Origin: Candidatus Binatia bacterium
Lineage (GTDB): Bacteria; Desulfobacterota; Binatia; Bin18
Assembly: GCA_951812575.1 (NCBI GenBank)
Contig: OX638322.1
Coordinates: forward strand, 5,114,103-5,178,102
DNA: 64,000 bases
Direction of reading: 5' to 3'
The notes under the pieces are model-generated. The model saw only the letters and a list, made by a program, of their open reading frames with translations. It made no database searches and was not told the origin of the DNA. Position 1 is the stretch's first letter; every line of letters begins with the position of its first letter. The translations under genes and the position numbers were made by a program. Shown piece after piece: positions 17,669-26,498 of the stretch.

Positions 17669-18769
17669 CTACACCATGCTTACAATCGCGCGTCCGATAA
17701 TCTCGCCACGATTCAAGGCCGCATAGGCTTCATCCGCCTGTTCCAGGCGGTAACGCCGCGTAATGGGTTGAGACACATTCACCTGCCCCTGGGCTGCCAA
17801 GGCCAATACCTCGGGCAGGTCGGTGCGGACACGACTGCCATAGGAGCCCATAAGCTGAATGCCGCGGCGGACCAGACGGGTAATCTCAATGCCTGCGGTT
17901 GTCGTGCCAGGGGCAATACCGATCACCACCACCCGTCCCCCATCACGGGTCATCATGAACGCGTTCACCACGGTCTCCGGTCGTCCCAAGGCTTCAATAG
18001 CTACGGCCACCCCCTGGCCGCCGGTAGCATTGTTCACGGCTGCAACGGGTTCTTCCTGACTGGCATTCACCGTATGGGTTGCGCCCAGGGCCTGGGCCGC
18101 TGCCAACTTATCGTCGCGCACGTCAATCGCAATAATCTGGCCGGCCCCAAAAGCCTTGGCGACCTGAACAACGTTTGAGCCCACACCACCTGCACCGACG
18201 ACGGCTACGCTATCGCTCGGTTGGATGCGCGCCTGATTCTTCACCGCGCCATAGGCTGTCATCATGGCACAACCGAGAATACACGCATCGGTCAGGGACA
18301 CGTTGGCAGGAGCGGGAAAGACATCACTGGCTGGAACAACCGCATACTCAGCCAGGCCACCCATACTATACATAGCCAGGGTCGAACCATCGGAACGAGA
18401 GAGACGACTCTCCCCATCGTAGAGCGTCCCCTGCAGACGGTTCAGAGCGAAGAAGGTTTCACATAGATCGTCCCGCCCCTGCACACAGTACGAGCACACT
18501 CCACACGGCATGATAAAGCTACACACCACGTTCTGTCCGGTCCGTGTCGTTTGCACCTCAGGACCGACCTCCTCAACAACGCCAGAGATCTCGTGGCCCA
18601 GCACACACGGCAGCGGGAACTTCACTTCACCCTTCATCACATGCAGGTCGGTATGACACACACCACACGCGGTGACTTTGACCAAGACTTCACCCGCCTT
18701 GGGACGGGGCTGCGGAATATCCTCAATGACCAACCGGCCACCAACTTCCGACAGGACTGCAGCTTTCAT
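17669..18769 (-). CDS. Zinc-dependent alcohol dehydrogenase, MDR superfamily
   Basis: 366 residues from ATG 18769 (AGGAGGAA upstream); the longer open frame runs antisense into the neighbour and is not used. ACGVCHTDLHVMKGE and GHEISGVVEEVG hold the catalytic zinc ligands; PCGVCSYCVQGRDDLC gives the four structural-zinc cysteines. VAVVGAGGVGSNVVQVAKAFG with IDVRDDKL is the NAD-binding Rossmann motif. Oxidises an alcohol or reduces an aldehyde; the substrate is unknown. Divergent from the PLP-enzyme gene, with only 96 bp between the two starts. Confidence 0.9.
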   Translation of the reverse strand: MKAAVLSEVGGRLVIEDIPQPRPKAGEVLVKVTACGVCHTDLHVMKGEVKFPLPCVLGHEISGVVEEVGPEVQTTRTGQNVVCSFIMPCGVCSYCVQGRDDLCETFFALNRLQGTLYDGESRLSRSDGSTLAMYSMGGLAEYAVVPASDVFPAPANVSLTDACILGCAMMTAYGAVKNQARIQPSDSVAVVGAGGVGSNVVQVAKAFGAGQIIAIDVRDDKLAAAQALGATHTVNASQEEPVAAVNNATGGQGVAVAIEALGRPETVVNAFMMTRDGGRVVVIGIAPGTTTAGIEITRLVRRGIQLMGSYGSRVRTDLPEVLALAAQGQVNVSQPITRRYRLEQADEAYAALNRGEIIGRAIVSMV

Positions 18770-18865
18770 CTGGAGATTCCTCCTTATACGCCTGAGCATC
18801 CTATGCCGCGTTGGCATTTTCGCCAAGACATCACTATTATTCAAAACGAGAGGGGAGGGTTCATC

Positions 18866-20131
18866 ATGAAGACCGACCGTTTCGGGAACTCCTTTGCCGA
18901 GGCCCTGCCGTACGCCCGAGGGGCTATCCTGACCAGTACGGAAGATGATTTCCGCAAACTTCAGCAGGCGGGACGGATTATCCGACGCCGCATCAGTGAG
19001 AACGGTCCTGAGGCAATTTTCAATTTTACCGGACTCGAACATGGCCTGCCGCTCAGCGGAGAGGACGTCCCGTTTGCCCACGATGAAATCGCTCCCGCGC
19101 TGTATACGGAGCGGCTCCGTCAGCTGACGCTGGAGCACCTCGGCGGGTCTCCGGATCGTCACGACGTCATGCTCTTTAACCGACTCACCGCGGCCACATT
19201 GGCGACCCAGCTCGTGCTGGTGAAACCGGGCGCTGTTGTCATCGGGGTGTCAGCCAGCCATAGTCATCCGTCCGTCATTCGGGCGGCGGCACACGTCGGC
19301 GCCCGCCTCGTGGATACCAAAGGCGTGGAGGAGTTCACCGCGGTGATGGAGCGGGAAAGAGACGTCGCTCTGGTTGTGCTCACGCGCTTAGCGGTGACCT
19401 ATGAGGCCCTGTCCGTTGAAGCCTTGCAGCAGATCGTCCGTCTGGCTCACGAGCGGGATATTCTCGTGTATGCGGATGAGGCGGGTGGGGCGCGGGTCGG
19501 TCCCGCTATCCTGGAGCAGCCCAGGATGCTCGAACTCGGCGTAGACCTGGGCGCGACGGGGCTTGATAAGTATGGCACCATCGGCCCGCGGGTGGGCTTG
19601 ATGGCGGGTGAGAAGCAGCTTGTGGCTCGCATCCGGGCGCGCGCCTGGGAGTTCGGGCTTGAGGCCCGCCCCCTGCTGTATCCGGCAGTCATCCGCTCGC
19701 TGGAAGCCTACACACCAGAACGGGTGCAGGCCCTGGTTGATAGCACCAAACAGGTCGCAGCCGCCCTCCGGGCTCTCTTGGGGAGCCGTATCCACGAAAC
19801 GCCCGTGATCGCCGAGCTGCCGGCCGACGATATCCTCGAACTGGTCCTGGAGCGGGCCGGGCTGAGCGCGACCCCGCAGGCACCGATTGTTCCGTATGAG
19901 GCAGCGGCCGCCTTGGCTATGCTGCTCTTGCGGGATTATGGCATTCTGGCCGTTCACTTCGCCGCCCTGCCACCCGGCACGGCCGATTTCCTGTTCAAGT
20001 TTATGCCACCGGACACGGTGGAGCGGTTCGGCGGGCCGACCGCTTTCGCCCAGGCTATTGATGCCTCACTGCATAAGCTGGCGGGCCTGGTCACCCAGCC
20101 CGAACATATGCGACAACTCCTGTTTGGTTAA
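18866..20131 (+). CDS. PLP-dependent fold-type I enzyme, SelA/aminotransferase V-like
   Basis: 421 residues from ATG 18866 (AGGGGAGGG upstream). TAATLATQLVLVKPGAVVIGVS, ILVYADEAGGARVGPAI (PLP-stacking Asp) and LGATGLDKYGTIGPRVGLMAG (Schiff-base Lys in DKYG) outline the fold. The layout resembles the L-seryl-tRNA(Sec) selenium transferase/aminotransferase class V group, but it lacks the N-terminal tRNA-binding region of true SelA. I would not call it selA: a lyase or transaminase acting on a small amino acid is more likely. Divergent from the alcohol dehydrogenase. Confidence 0.7.
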   Translation: MKTDRFGNSFAEALPYARGAILTSTEDDFRKLQQAGRIIRRRISENGPEAIFNFTGLEHGLPLSGEDVPFAHDEIAPALYTERLRQLTLEHLGGSPDRHDVMLFNRLTAATLATQLVLVKPGAVVIGVSASHSHPSVIRAAAHVGARLVDTKGVEEFTAVMERERDVALVVLTRLAVTYEALSVEALQQIVRLAHERDILVYADEAGGARVGPAILEQPRMLELGVDLGATGLDKYGTIGPRVGLMAGEKQLVARIRARAWEFGLEARPLLYPAVIRSLEAYTPERVQALVDSTKQVAAALRALLGSRIHETPVIAELPADDILELVLERAGLSATPQAPIVPYEAAAALAMLLLRDYGILAVHFAALPPGTADFLFKFMPPDTVERFGGPTAFAQAIDASLHKLAGLVTQPEHMRQLLFG

Positions 20132-20292
20132 CACCACAACGGGGAAACAACACCGCACGCATCGCCTCCCCATCTGACCCGGTATTATTCCAGTCGGGAA
20201 TATCCCCGCAGCGTTCTCGGTCAGCTTTACGCCGGTCATCGGCCTTTGGCCTTCCCTCACGGAGTGATCAGAGGAACCAGCGACTTTTCTTG

Positions 20293-20694
20293 CTACCACC
20301 GCACAATGGAAAGCCCAGGAATACGGGAGAAGCTTCGCTCGTCACGGGTGGCGACCCTGAAGTCAGATGCCAGAGCGGTAGCGGCAATGAGTAAATCGTG
20401 TGCTCCGACTGTCACCCCTTTGGCGGCCAGCCTCGCCCAGATACGGGCATGAATCCGGGCGACGACAAGGTCAAATGGAATGACAGTGAGCCGGGCGAGC
20501 AGGTGCTCAACAAACGCCTCACGCCGTGCCCGATGCGCAGCCTTGCCCGCCCGGTGTACTCCGTGCAACAACTCCGAGGCAGTAATCGCCGCCAGAGCGA
20601 TGTCCTCTTCTGCCTGCTCCACGAGCAGGGCGTCCAGCTCGCACTGCCCTCGCTCGATAGCAACCAGGACACTCGTGTCGATCAGTATTCCCAC
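20293..20694 (-). CDS. vapC: VapC-type PIN-domain toxin
   Basis: 133 residues from GTG 20694, which overlaps the antitoxin gene by 13 bp; an ATG further upstream lies inside the antitoxin. GILIDTSVLVAIERG, AAITASELLHGVHRA, GAHDLLIAATAL and RVATRDERSF give the four acidic PIN residues that chelate Mg and cut RNA, usually tRNA or rRNA. Toxin following antitoxin with overlap is the normal VapBC arrangement. Confidence 0.92.
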   Translation of the reverse strand: MGILIDTSVLVAIERGQCELDALLVEQAEEDIALAAITASELLHGVHRAGKAAHRARREAFVEHLLARLTVIPFDLVVARIHARIWARLAAKGVTVGAHDLLIAATALASDFRVATRDERSFSRIPGLSIVRW

Positions 20695-20948
20695 GGTGAC
20701 TCTGACAACACAGCCTGCTGTACCGTTAGCGCTTCCACGGTATCCCAATAGCCGGGGTCGGGTTTTGGAATTGAACGCAGGAGCTGCGCGAGATCGGCAA
20801 GGGTGCGAGCGGCGGGCTGGACTGGGATGATACGACAGACCGGCTCCCCGCCCCGCTCAACAACAAACTCTTCGCCCCGATAGTGTACGCGGTTGAGGAG
20901 AGCAGAAAAGGTGCGGGCGGCCTGCGTTGCCGAGATATGCGATTTCAT
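20682..20948 (-). CDS. vapB: Phd/YefM-type antitoxin partner of VapC
   Basis: 88 residues. HISATQAARTFSALLNRVHYRGEEFVVERGGEPVCRI is the Phd/YefM DNA-binding fold that dimerises on the operator; the C-terminal 40 residues (LRSIPKPDPGYWDTVEAL) form the flexible tail that should bind and block the PIN toxin. First gene of the pair. Autoregulation through an operator upstream of 20948 is expected for the family; ATCAGATTATCAGAT near 20953-20967 is a possible site. Confidence 0.9.
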   Translation of the reverse strand: MKSHISATQAARTFSALLNRVHYRGEEFVVERGGEPVCRIIPVQPAARTLADLAQLLRSIPKPDPGYWDTVEALTVQQAVLSESPWEY

Positions 20949-21027
20949 ACAAATCAGATTATCAGATTTGAGCTCGACCTCAAGGAGTGCTCAAGCGCCC
21001 GGCCTTTTTGGTCCAAGTCCGCCTCCC

Positions 21028-24000
21028 TCAAAACAGCTCCAACTGATCCGCTTTCTTCTTCCCCCGGGCACTCAACTGACTCCGGCGACGTTCGAGCAGC
21101 TGTTCCTCAATATCGGCCAAATACGGAGAAGGAGACCTGGCTTGCACCGTGCCGCGCCAGCGGCGTTTCTGGGCATGACACAGATAGAGTGTGGTCTTTG
21201 CCCGCGTGACACCGACGTAGAACAGGCGGCGCTCTTCCTCAAGGTCGGCAGCTTCGGCCTTGCCCCAGGTCAGTGGGAGAATGCCGTCTTCACAGCCAAC
21301 AATAAAAACAACGGGGAATTCCAAGCCTTTGGCCGCGTGGAGGGTGAGTAAGGAAATCCGGTCGGCGCGGGGGTCCCAGGTATCGACCTGCGTTTCGAGC
21401 GCAAGGGTCGAGAGAAAGCCGTCCAGATCGTCCCCGCACTCCCGAGCGACGGGTTGCAGGAGTTCAAGGGCCGCTCTTGTCTCCTCTCCTGCCCCGGTGG
21501 CCTCAGCTTTTTCACACGCGGCTTCCAGCCGCGCCACCAGAGTGCCGGCGCCGGGCTGTTCGCGCAGAGTATCGATCAGGAGCGCCACCCCAGGATGGTC
21601 GAGCAGCCGCGTATGGGCGTGTTTCTGAAACGGCATGCCCGAACGGTGAAGGGCCTCAACGACCGCCTCTGCTTGGGCTTCGGTTCGGTACAGCACGGCG
21701 ATGTCAGAAAAGGAGACGGCCCGGTCTTCGGCGTCTTGGGATCGGCCGCTATCAATCGAAAAGAAGCTGTGTCCGCCCAGCAGCGCCTCGATTGCGTGCA
21801 CGACGAACTCGGCCTCGGCCTTCTCCGTCCGCGCTTCATGCAGCGTGATTAAACTTGGAGTGTCGGCCAGGACCGGAGTGGATTGCTGCTCGGACCCGGA
21901 CGGCGCAATGACCTGAGAAGAGAGATGGACGATATTGCTGTCAGACCGATAATTCCGCGCGAGTCGGACCACGTGCGCACCGGGGAAGTCGGTAGTGAAC
22001 TGGGCGAAGAGACGGACGTCCGCCCCGCGGAAACGATAAATGGCCTGATCCGGGTCGCCAATCGCACAGATGTTTCCGTCGGGAGGAACGAGCAGTTTGA
22101 TGAGACGGACCTGCTGCTCGTCCACGTCCTGATATTCGTCAACACATACCCACTGGTATTGCGCACGATAGGCGTCACGCAGGCCGGTGTCGGACTCAAA
22201 GACCTGGATCGTGCGGCCAATCAGGTCATCGAAATCGACCAGGTTCCGCGCGTCCAATTCCTGCTGGTAGCGGCGATAGATGTCGGCCTGGCGGGCCTCG
22301 GCCGGCGGCTGTCCCGTGCGTTTCGCCACCGAAATGGCCGACAGCAGGCTGCGCGCCTGGCGGGCCGAGACGCCGAGCGTTTCGCGTAACAGCCTTTGAC
22401 GCTCCGCGTCTGACGCGACCCGAAAGCCACGCTGGAGACCCGCCGCGTTCCAGTGCTCCTGAAGAACGGACATGCCCAAAGCGTGAAACGTAAAAAGCGG
22501 GATCGTATCGGCAACGGCGGGCAACAAGCGGTGTAGACGTTCTCGCATTTCGTCCGCGGCCCGACGGGTAAACGTAATGGCCAGACAGTGTTCGGGACGG
22601 ACGTGGTGATTGCGTATGAGATGGGCAATACGATGGGTGAGGGTGCGTGTTTTTCCGGAACCCGGTCCGGCAACAATCAGCAGCGGGCCGGCTATCATCT
22701 CGGCGGCCCTCCGCTGGTCGCTGTCAAGTCCCGTTAAGATATGGTCCTGGTCCGGTTTCCCATCGTTCTTGACCTCAGCCGGCGGAGCGCCCCCCTCCCT
22801 GGCCCTCCCCCTCACGGGGGGGAGGGGATGTTCGCCCCCTCTCCCCTGGAGGGAGAGGGCTGGGGTGAGGGGGAAGAAGCGATCGACAGTATGGGTTTGT
22901 GCAGCGTTCCCCCTTCCCTGCTTTGGGCTGTCCGCTACACGCACGCCGGTCGGTGCATTTTCCTGTTTTGTCTGAGACGAGGGCTCCTGTGTGAACAGCG
23001 ACGCGCCGCTCGTCTTCTGGCGGAGTTCTTCCTCCCGAAACAGCTTGATTGTTCCGTACACCCCGTCATAGCCGGCGTCGCGGATCACTTCTTGTTTGCG
23101 CAGCCGGGAGATGGCTTCCGCGATAAGCGTATCCCCACTTTTCCGAATCTCTTCCAGCGGAATATCGTTGATCAGTTGCAGTTCGGGACCAAGCTGGTTG
23201 AGTAGGCCCTCGTAGTAGTGGCCCACCTTTTTACTCTTCGGACCCACATGCAGAATCTCGGATAACATCTCGGGCAGGGGGACCAGGCTCTGGACCGCAC
23301 CGGCAGTTGCGGGCTGGGTGTCGTCTTCGCGGTCGGCCAAATCGTCCACCCGGTGCATCACGCCAACCGTCAGCGGCTTGCCACACGCAGGGCAACGACC
23401 CTCCAGTTGTTTGGTCTGGTGCGGGAGGAGGCGGACCTGACAATTCCGATGACCGTCCAGGTGGTATTTGCCCTCTTCAGGAAAAAACTCGATCGTGCCC
23501 TGATACCCCTGTCCGGTCTCCAGGGCGCGACGGATCGAGAAATAGTCAAGCTCCGTATCAAAGACACAGGCTTCGCGCCCGAGCTTCTCCGGCGAGTGCG
23601 CATCGGAATTTGACACCAACCGGAAGCGATCCAGAGACGACACCCGCCAATTCATCTCCGGGTCCGACGACAAGCCTGTCTCTACCGCAAAGATATGGGG
23701 AGCCAGGTCAGCGTAACACTCGTCTATGGCATCAAAACCGGACTTTGAGCCCAGCGCGGCAAACCACGGTGTCCAGATATGGGCCGGGACGAGATACGAG
23801 CCAGGGTCCGACTCCAGGGTGATTTCCAAGAGGTGGCGTGAATCCAGCCCCAGGATGGGTCTGCCGTCCGACTTCACATTTCCGATCCTGGACAACCGTT
23901 CGGTCATCCTCTCCACTGCCGAAAAGTTCGGGGCGTATAACAAATGGTGAATCTTTCGGGTCTTGTCGCCCCTCTTGTAGATCGTCGAGATTTCAACCGA

Positions 24001-24270
24001 GAGCATGAAACGCGTCGGACCCTGGCACGCCGACGGCAGCATCTGGGTGACTTCCTGTTCCAACTCGGGTCGGAGTCGGAACAGGCCCGGCTCGGCCGGC
24101 ACTAACTGCTCCTTGAGTTCGGCCTGCCAGACCGGATGGGTGAAGTCTCCGCTGCCGACGACCGTGATACCCTTTTTCCTGGCCCAATAGGCGAGGTGTT
24201 TCAAATCGCAGTTTTTGCTGGTGGCACGGGAATATTTGGAATGAATGTGCAAATCAGCGTAAAAAGCCAT
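21028..24270 (-). CDS. EndoQ-UvrD fusion: PHP-type endonuclease Q joined to superfamily 1 helicase
   Basis: 1080 residues. Residues 1 to about 420 are endonuclease Q: a PHP metal-binding motif DLHIHSKYSRATSKNCDLKH, later NSDAHSPEKLGREACVFD, and a zinc-binding CPACGKPL. In archaea and some bacteria EndoQ cuts 5' of uracil, hypoxanthine and abasic sites. From about 525 follows a UvrD/PcrA helicase: AGPGSGKTRTLTHRIAHL (Walker A), CVDEYQDVDEQQ, IGDPDQAIYRFRGAD, LTLHAAKGLEFPVVF, LFYVGVTRAKTTLYL. The fusion suggests nick recognition and unwinding in one polypeptide for repair of deaminated bases. The linker at residues 465-493 is encoded by a palindromic repeat. Confidence 0.88.
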   Translation of the reverse strand: MAFYADLHIHSKYSRATSKNCDLKHLAYWARKKGITVVGSGDFTHPVWQAELKEQLVPAEPGLFRLRPELEQEVTQMLPSACQGPTRFMLSVEISTIYKRGDKTRKIHHLLYAPNFSAVERMTERLSRIGNVKSDGRPILGLDSRHLLEITLESDPGSYLVPAHIWTPWFAALGSKSGFDAIDECYADLAPHIFAVETGLSSDPEMNWRVSSLDRFRLVSNSDAHSPEKLGREACVFDTELDYFSIRRALETGQGYQGTIEFFPEEGKYHLDGHRNCQVRLLPHQTKQLEGRCPACGKPLTVGVMHRVDDLADREDDTQPATAGAVQSLVPLPEMLSEILHVGPKSKKVGHYYEGLLNQLGPELQLINDIPLEEIRKSGDTLIAEAISRLRKQEVIRDAGYDGVYGTIKLFREEELRQKTSGASLFTQEPSSQTKQENAPTGVRVADSPKQGRGNAAQTHTVDRFFPLTPALSLQGRGGEHPLPPVRGRAREGGAPPAEVKNDGKPDQDHILTGLDSDQRRAAEMIAGPLLIVAGPGSGKTRTLTHRIAHLIRNHHVRPEHCLAITFTRRAADEMRERLHRLLPAVADTIPLFTFHALGMSVLQEHWNAAGLQRGFRVASDAERQRLLRETLGVSARQARSLLSAISVAKRTGQPPAEARQADIYRRYQQELDARNLVDFDDLIGRTIQVFESDTGLRDAYRAQYQWVCVDEYQDVDEQQVRLIKLLVPPDGNICAIGDPDQAIYRFRGADVRLFAQFTTDFPGAHVVRLARNYRSDSNIVHLSSQVIAPSGSEQQSTPVLADTPSLITLHEARTEKAEAEFVVHAIEALLGGHSFFSIDSGRSQDAEDRAVSFSDIAVLYRTEAQAEAVVEALHRSGMPFQKHAHTRLLDHPGVALLIDTLREQPGAGTLVARLEAACEKAEATGAGEETRAALELLQPVARECGDDLDGFLSTLALETQVDTWDPRADRISLLTLHAAKGLEFPVVFIVGCEDGILPLTWGKAEAADLEEERRLFYVGVTRAKTTLYLCHAQKRRWRGTVQARSPSPYLADIEEQLLERRRSQLSARGKKKADQLELF
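22791..22874. repeat. Family A palindromic repeats inside the EndoQ-UvrD coding region
   Basis: Two adjacent hairpins: 22791-22828 (CCCTCCCTGGCCCTCCCC then GGGGGGAGGGG) and 22834-22874 (CCCCTCTCCCCTGGAGGG with AGGGCTGGGGTGAGGGGG). They are relatives of the intergenic family A repeats at 12761, 30121 and 38104. Here they are read in frame and encode the linker residues PLTPALSLQGRGGE and PPVRGRAREGG. Confidence 0.88.
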
Positions 24271-24384
24271 GGGCCGCCCTCCCCTCCTACCCGGTCTGGG
24301 GATTATCGACCGAGAAGAGGAGGGAGGTCAACGGCGGGCATGCCAGAACGCTAAGGAGAGCGACTATGCCGCGCCTTGAGAACC

Positions 24385-25800
24385 TCACCGGCCCAGTGCT
24401 CTATGGTGTTCGGCCAGTACGCGGGCCACGCACGCGGTCAGCCGTTTGCCCATCGAGAGTTCCAGAAACTCATTCGGTCCGTGCGCGTTCGAGTGTGGCC
24501 CGAGCACACCGGTAATCATGAACTGGGCGGTGGGGAATTTTTCACCCAGCATAGCCATAAAGGGGATCGTCCCGCCCTCGCCTATGGCACACATGTCTCT
24601 GCCGAAAAATTCTCGCGAGGCGCTCTGCAAGGCAGTCTCCAGCCACGGAATGAGCGGAGGGGCGTTCCAGCCGCCCGCCGCCCATTCGGGCTCAAAGGAT
24701 ACCTGCGCACCATAGGGTGGGTCGTGCTCCAAGAGTTGCTGTAAAGCAGCTGAGGCCGCGTTCGCATCCAGGGTCGGTGGAATCCGCAGCGACACCTTGG
24801 CCGCGGTAACGGGCCGCAGGACATTACCGGATTGCTCAAGCGCCGGCAGACCGGACGCGCCGGTAATTTCGAGTTGAGGCCGCCAGGTCCGGTTGAGCAA
24901 GAGCTGACGGATATCGTCCGTCACTGCCTGAGCTCCGGGATGAAAAGGAAACTCCTCCGATACGGTCTGCCCCAATACGGTCGCGGTTGTCCGGGCCTGT
25001 TGTAGCCGCTCACTCGGTATTGCAACCTGAAATTCGGGCGGCAGGATTTCTCCGGTCCGCTCGTCTTCGAGGCGGCTCAGGAGTTGGCGCAGAATCCGAA
25101 AGCTTGAAGGAACGATACCGCTGGCCGCGCCTGAGTGAACCCCTTCGGTCAGGGTGGAAACGGACAGATTACCCGACACCAGACCACGCAGAGAAGTCGT
25201 CACCCAGAGCTGGTCGTAGTTACCGCAGCCCGAGTCAAGGCAGACGACGAAGCTGGGCGTACCGATACGGTCGGCCAGGGCGTCTATATAGTAGGGTAAA
25301 TCTCCGCTGCCACTCTCCTCGCAGGCTTCGATAATGACCACACATCGGGCCACCGGAACGCCCTGACGCTTGAGCGCCGCAATCGCGGTCAGGGAAGCAC
25401 AGGCCGCGTAGCCATCGTCGGCACCTCCACGCCCGTACAGTTTGCCGTCTCTCAGCACCGGCTGCCACGGGCCGAGCCCGTCATGCCAGCCGTCCATGGG
25501 CGGCTGCTTATCCAGGTGACCGTAGAGCAGCACGGTTTCGGACGAATCGCCCGGAATCTCGATAAAGAGTAAGGGCGTGCGGTCTTCAAGCCGGACTACC
25601 TCAAGGCTCAGACCGGGAACCGCTTGACTGCGAATCCAGCCGGCGATGAGTTCGACCGCCTGGTCCAGATAGCCATTCGTCTGCCAGTCGGGATCGTAGG
25701 CCGGGGATTGATTGGGAATGGCCAGGTATTCCGTCAGGGTGGGGATAATACTGTTCTCCCAGGCGGATTCGACAAATTGCCAGGTTTTTTGGGTATCCAT
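24385..25800 (-). CDS. M20 family metallopeptidase (dipeptidase)
   Basis: 471 residues from ATG 25800. The N-terminus TWQFVESAWENSIIPTLTEY is the usual start of this clade, so I prefer it to the ATG 12 codons upstream. LLYGHLDKQPP (metal His and Asp), GRGGADDGYA, VIIEACEESGSGDLP (catalytic Glu pair) and the C-terminal IGEGGTIPFMA and LGPHSNAHGPNEF hold the two-zinc site ligands. Hydrolyses di- or small peptides in the cytoplasm. It sits between the EndoQ-UvrD gene (same strand) and the divergent ArsC-family gene. Confidence 0.92.
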   Translation of the reverse strand: MDTQKTWQFVESAWENSIIPTLTEYLAIPNQSPAYDPDWQTNGYLDQAVELIAGWIRSQAVPGLSLEVVRLEDRTPLLFIEIPGDSSETVLLYGHLDKQPPMDGWHDGLGPWQPVLRDGKLYGRGGADDGYAACASLTAIAALKRQGVPVARCVVIIEACEESGSGDLPYYIDALADRIGTPSFVVCLDSGCGNYDQLWVTTSLRGLVSGNLSVSTLTEGVHSGAASGIVPSSFRILRQLLSRLEDERTGEILPPEFQVAIPSERLQQARTTATVLGQTVSEEFPFHPGAQAVTDDIRQLLLNRTWRPQLEITGASGLPALEQSGNVLRPVTAAKVSLRIPPTLDANAASAALQQLLEHDPPYGAQVSFEPEWAAGGWNAPPLIPWLETALQSASREFFGRDMCAIGEGGTIPFMAMLGEKFPTAQFMITGVLGPHSNAHGPNEFLELSMGKRLTACVARVLAEHHRALGR

Positions 25801-25896
25801 ACGGGGATTGTAACCGTCCGTCGGGTCCGTTGCCAATCCGGTCTAGCCGTCCGGCCTCCAACTCGGTAAGCTGGCGGTCTGAAGGAGGTTGACGCT

Positions 25897-26250
25897 ATGG
25901 CAGAACTCGTTGTGTATCACAATCCTGGTTGAGGCAAGTCACGCGGAGCGCTCGATATTTTGCAGGAGCGCGGCGTCGAGTTCGACGTGATTGAGTATCT
26001 CAAGAGCCCCCTCGGCCGAGGAGACTTTGAGCATTTTCTGGACCTGTTACCGGATGAACCCGCGGAACTGGTCCGTAAGGACAAAAAATTCAAGGAACTC
26101 GGTCTGAACGCGGACGACTATGTGACGCGCGAGGCCGTGGTCGAGGTCTTACTCCAGCATCCTGAGTTGATGCAGCGGCCGGTTATTATCAGGGATCAAA
26201 AGGCGGTTATCGCCAGGCCATCCGAAAAGGTGCTGGAGCTGCTGGATTAG
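25897..26250 (+). CDS. ArsC/Spx family selenoprotein (in-frame UGA at the catalytic position)
   Basis: 117 residues if TGA 25930-25932 is read as selenocysteine. GAAGGAGG lies 8 bp before ATG 25897, which is followed by MAELVVYHNPG, then TGA, then GKSRGALDILQERGVEFDV. In ArsC proteins the motif is YHNPxCxKSRxxL, so the UGA replaces exactly the nucleophilic cysteine. The rest is a complete ArsC: DVIEYLKSP, AELVRKDKKFKELG, LLQHPELMQRPVIIRDQKAVIARPSEKVLELL, with the conserved C-terminal arginines. A hairpin at 25948-25971 fits the bacterial SECIS pattern. Without readthrough only an 11-residue peptide would be made. It may be a thiol-redox enzyme or arsenate reductase; the reaction is unproven. 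Confidence 0.85.
25948..25971 (+). promoter_or_regulatory. Bacterial SECIS-like hairpin
   Basis: GCGCTC (25948-25953) pairs perfectly with GAGCGC (25966-25971) around the 12-base loop GATATTTTGCAG. The loop starts 21 bases after the UGA and its first base is G, as expected for SelB-binding bacterial SECIS elements, which carry a G in the first two loop positions about 16-37 bases downstream of the codon. Confidence 0.65.
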
Positions 26251-26430
26251 CTGTTCGTGCTTTTCCCCACCTGGGAGAGAATTATGCACTTTAAGAGACT
26301 CAGGGCTTTCTGCGCGCCAGGACGACGGCCCAGAAAGCGCCGCCACGCCCTCTGATTGTCTGTTTTGCCCCCAAATCAAGCGGAGCCGTCTGCCGAGTGG
26401 GGAAGATTCGGCTCCAGGTGTCAAGTTCAG

Positions 26431-26454
26431 CGTAATCCCCTCCTTGGAGGGGAT
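26431..26454. repeat. Palindrome, family F
   Basis: AATCCCCTCC-TT-GGAGGGGATT forms a perfect 10-bp stem with a two-base loop. A second, longer copy lies at 27934-27978. The two copies bracket the ApeA-like gene. The rest of the 249-bp gap after the ArsC-family gene shows no other feature. Confidence 0.7.
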
Positions 26455-26498
26455 TATATACAATGGTGCCCAAGCCACCGAAATTATCGCTTCTAGAA

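Noticed and set aside
18770..19162. Extended N-terminus of the alcohol dehydrogenase
   Set aside because: It runs antisense to the PLP-enzyme gene and the MKAAVL start has a ribosome site and family match.
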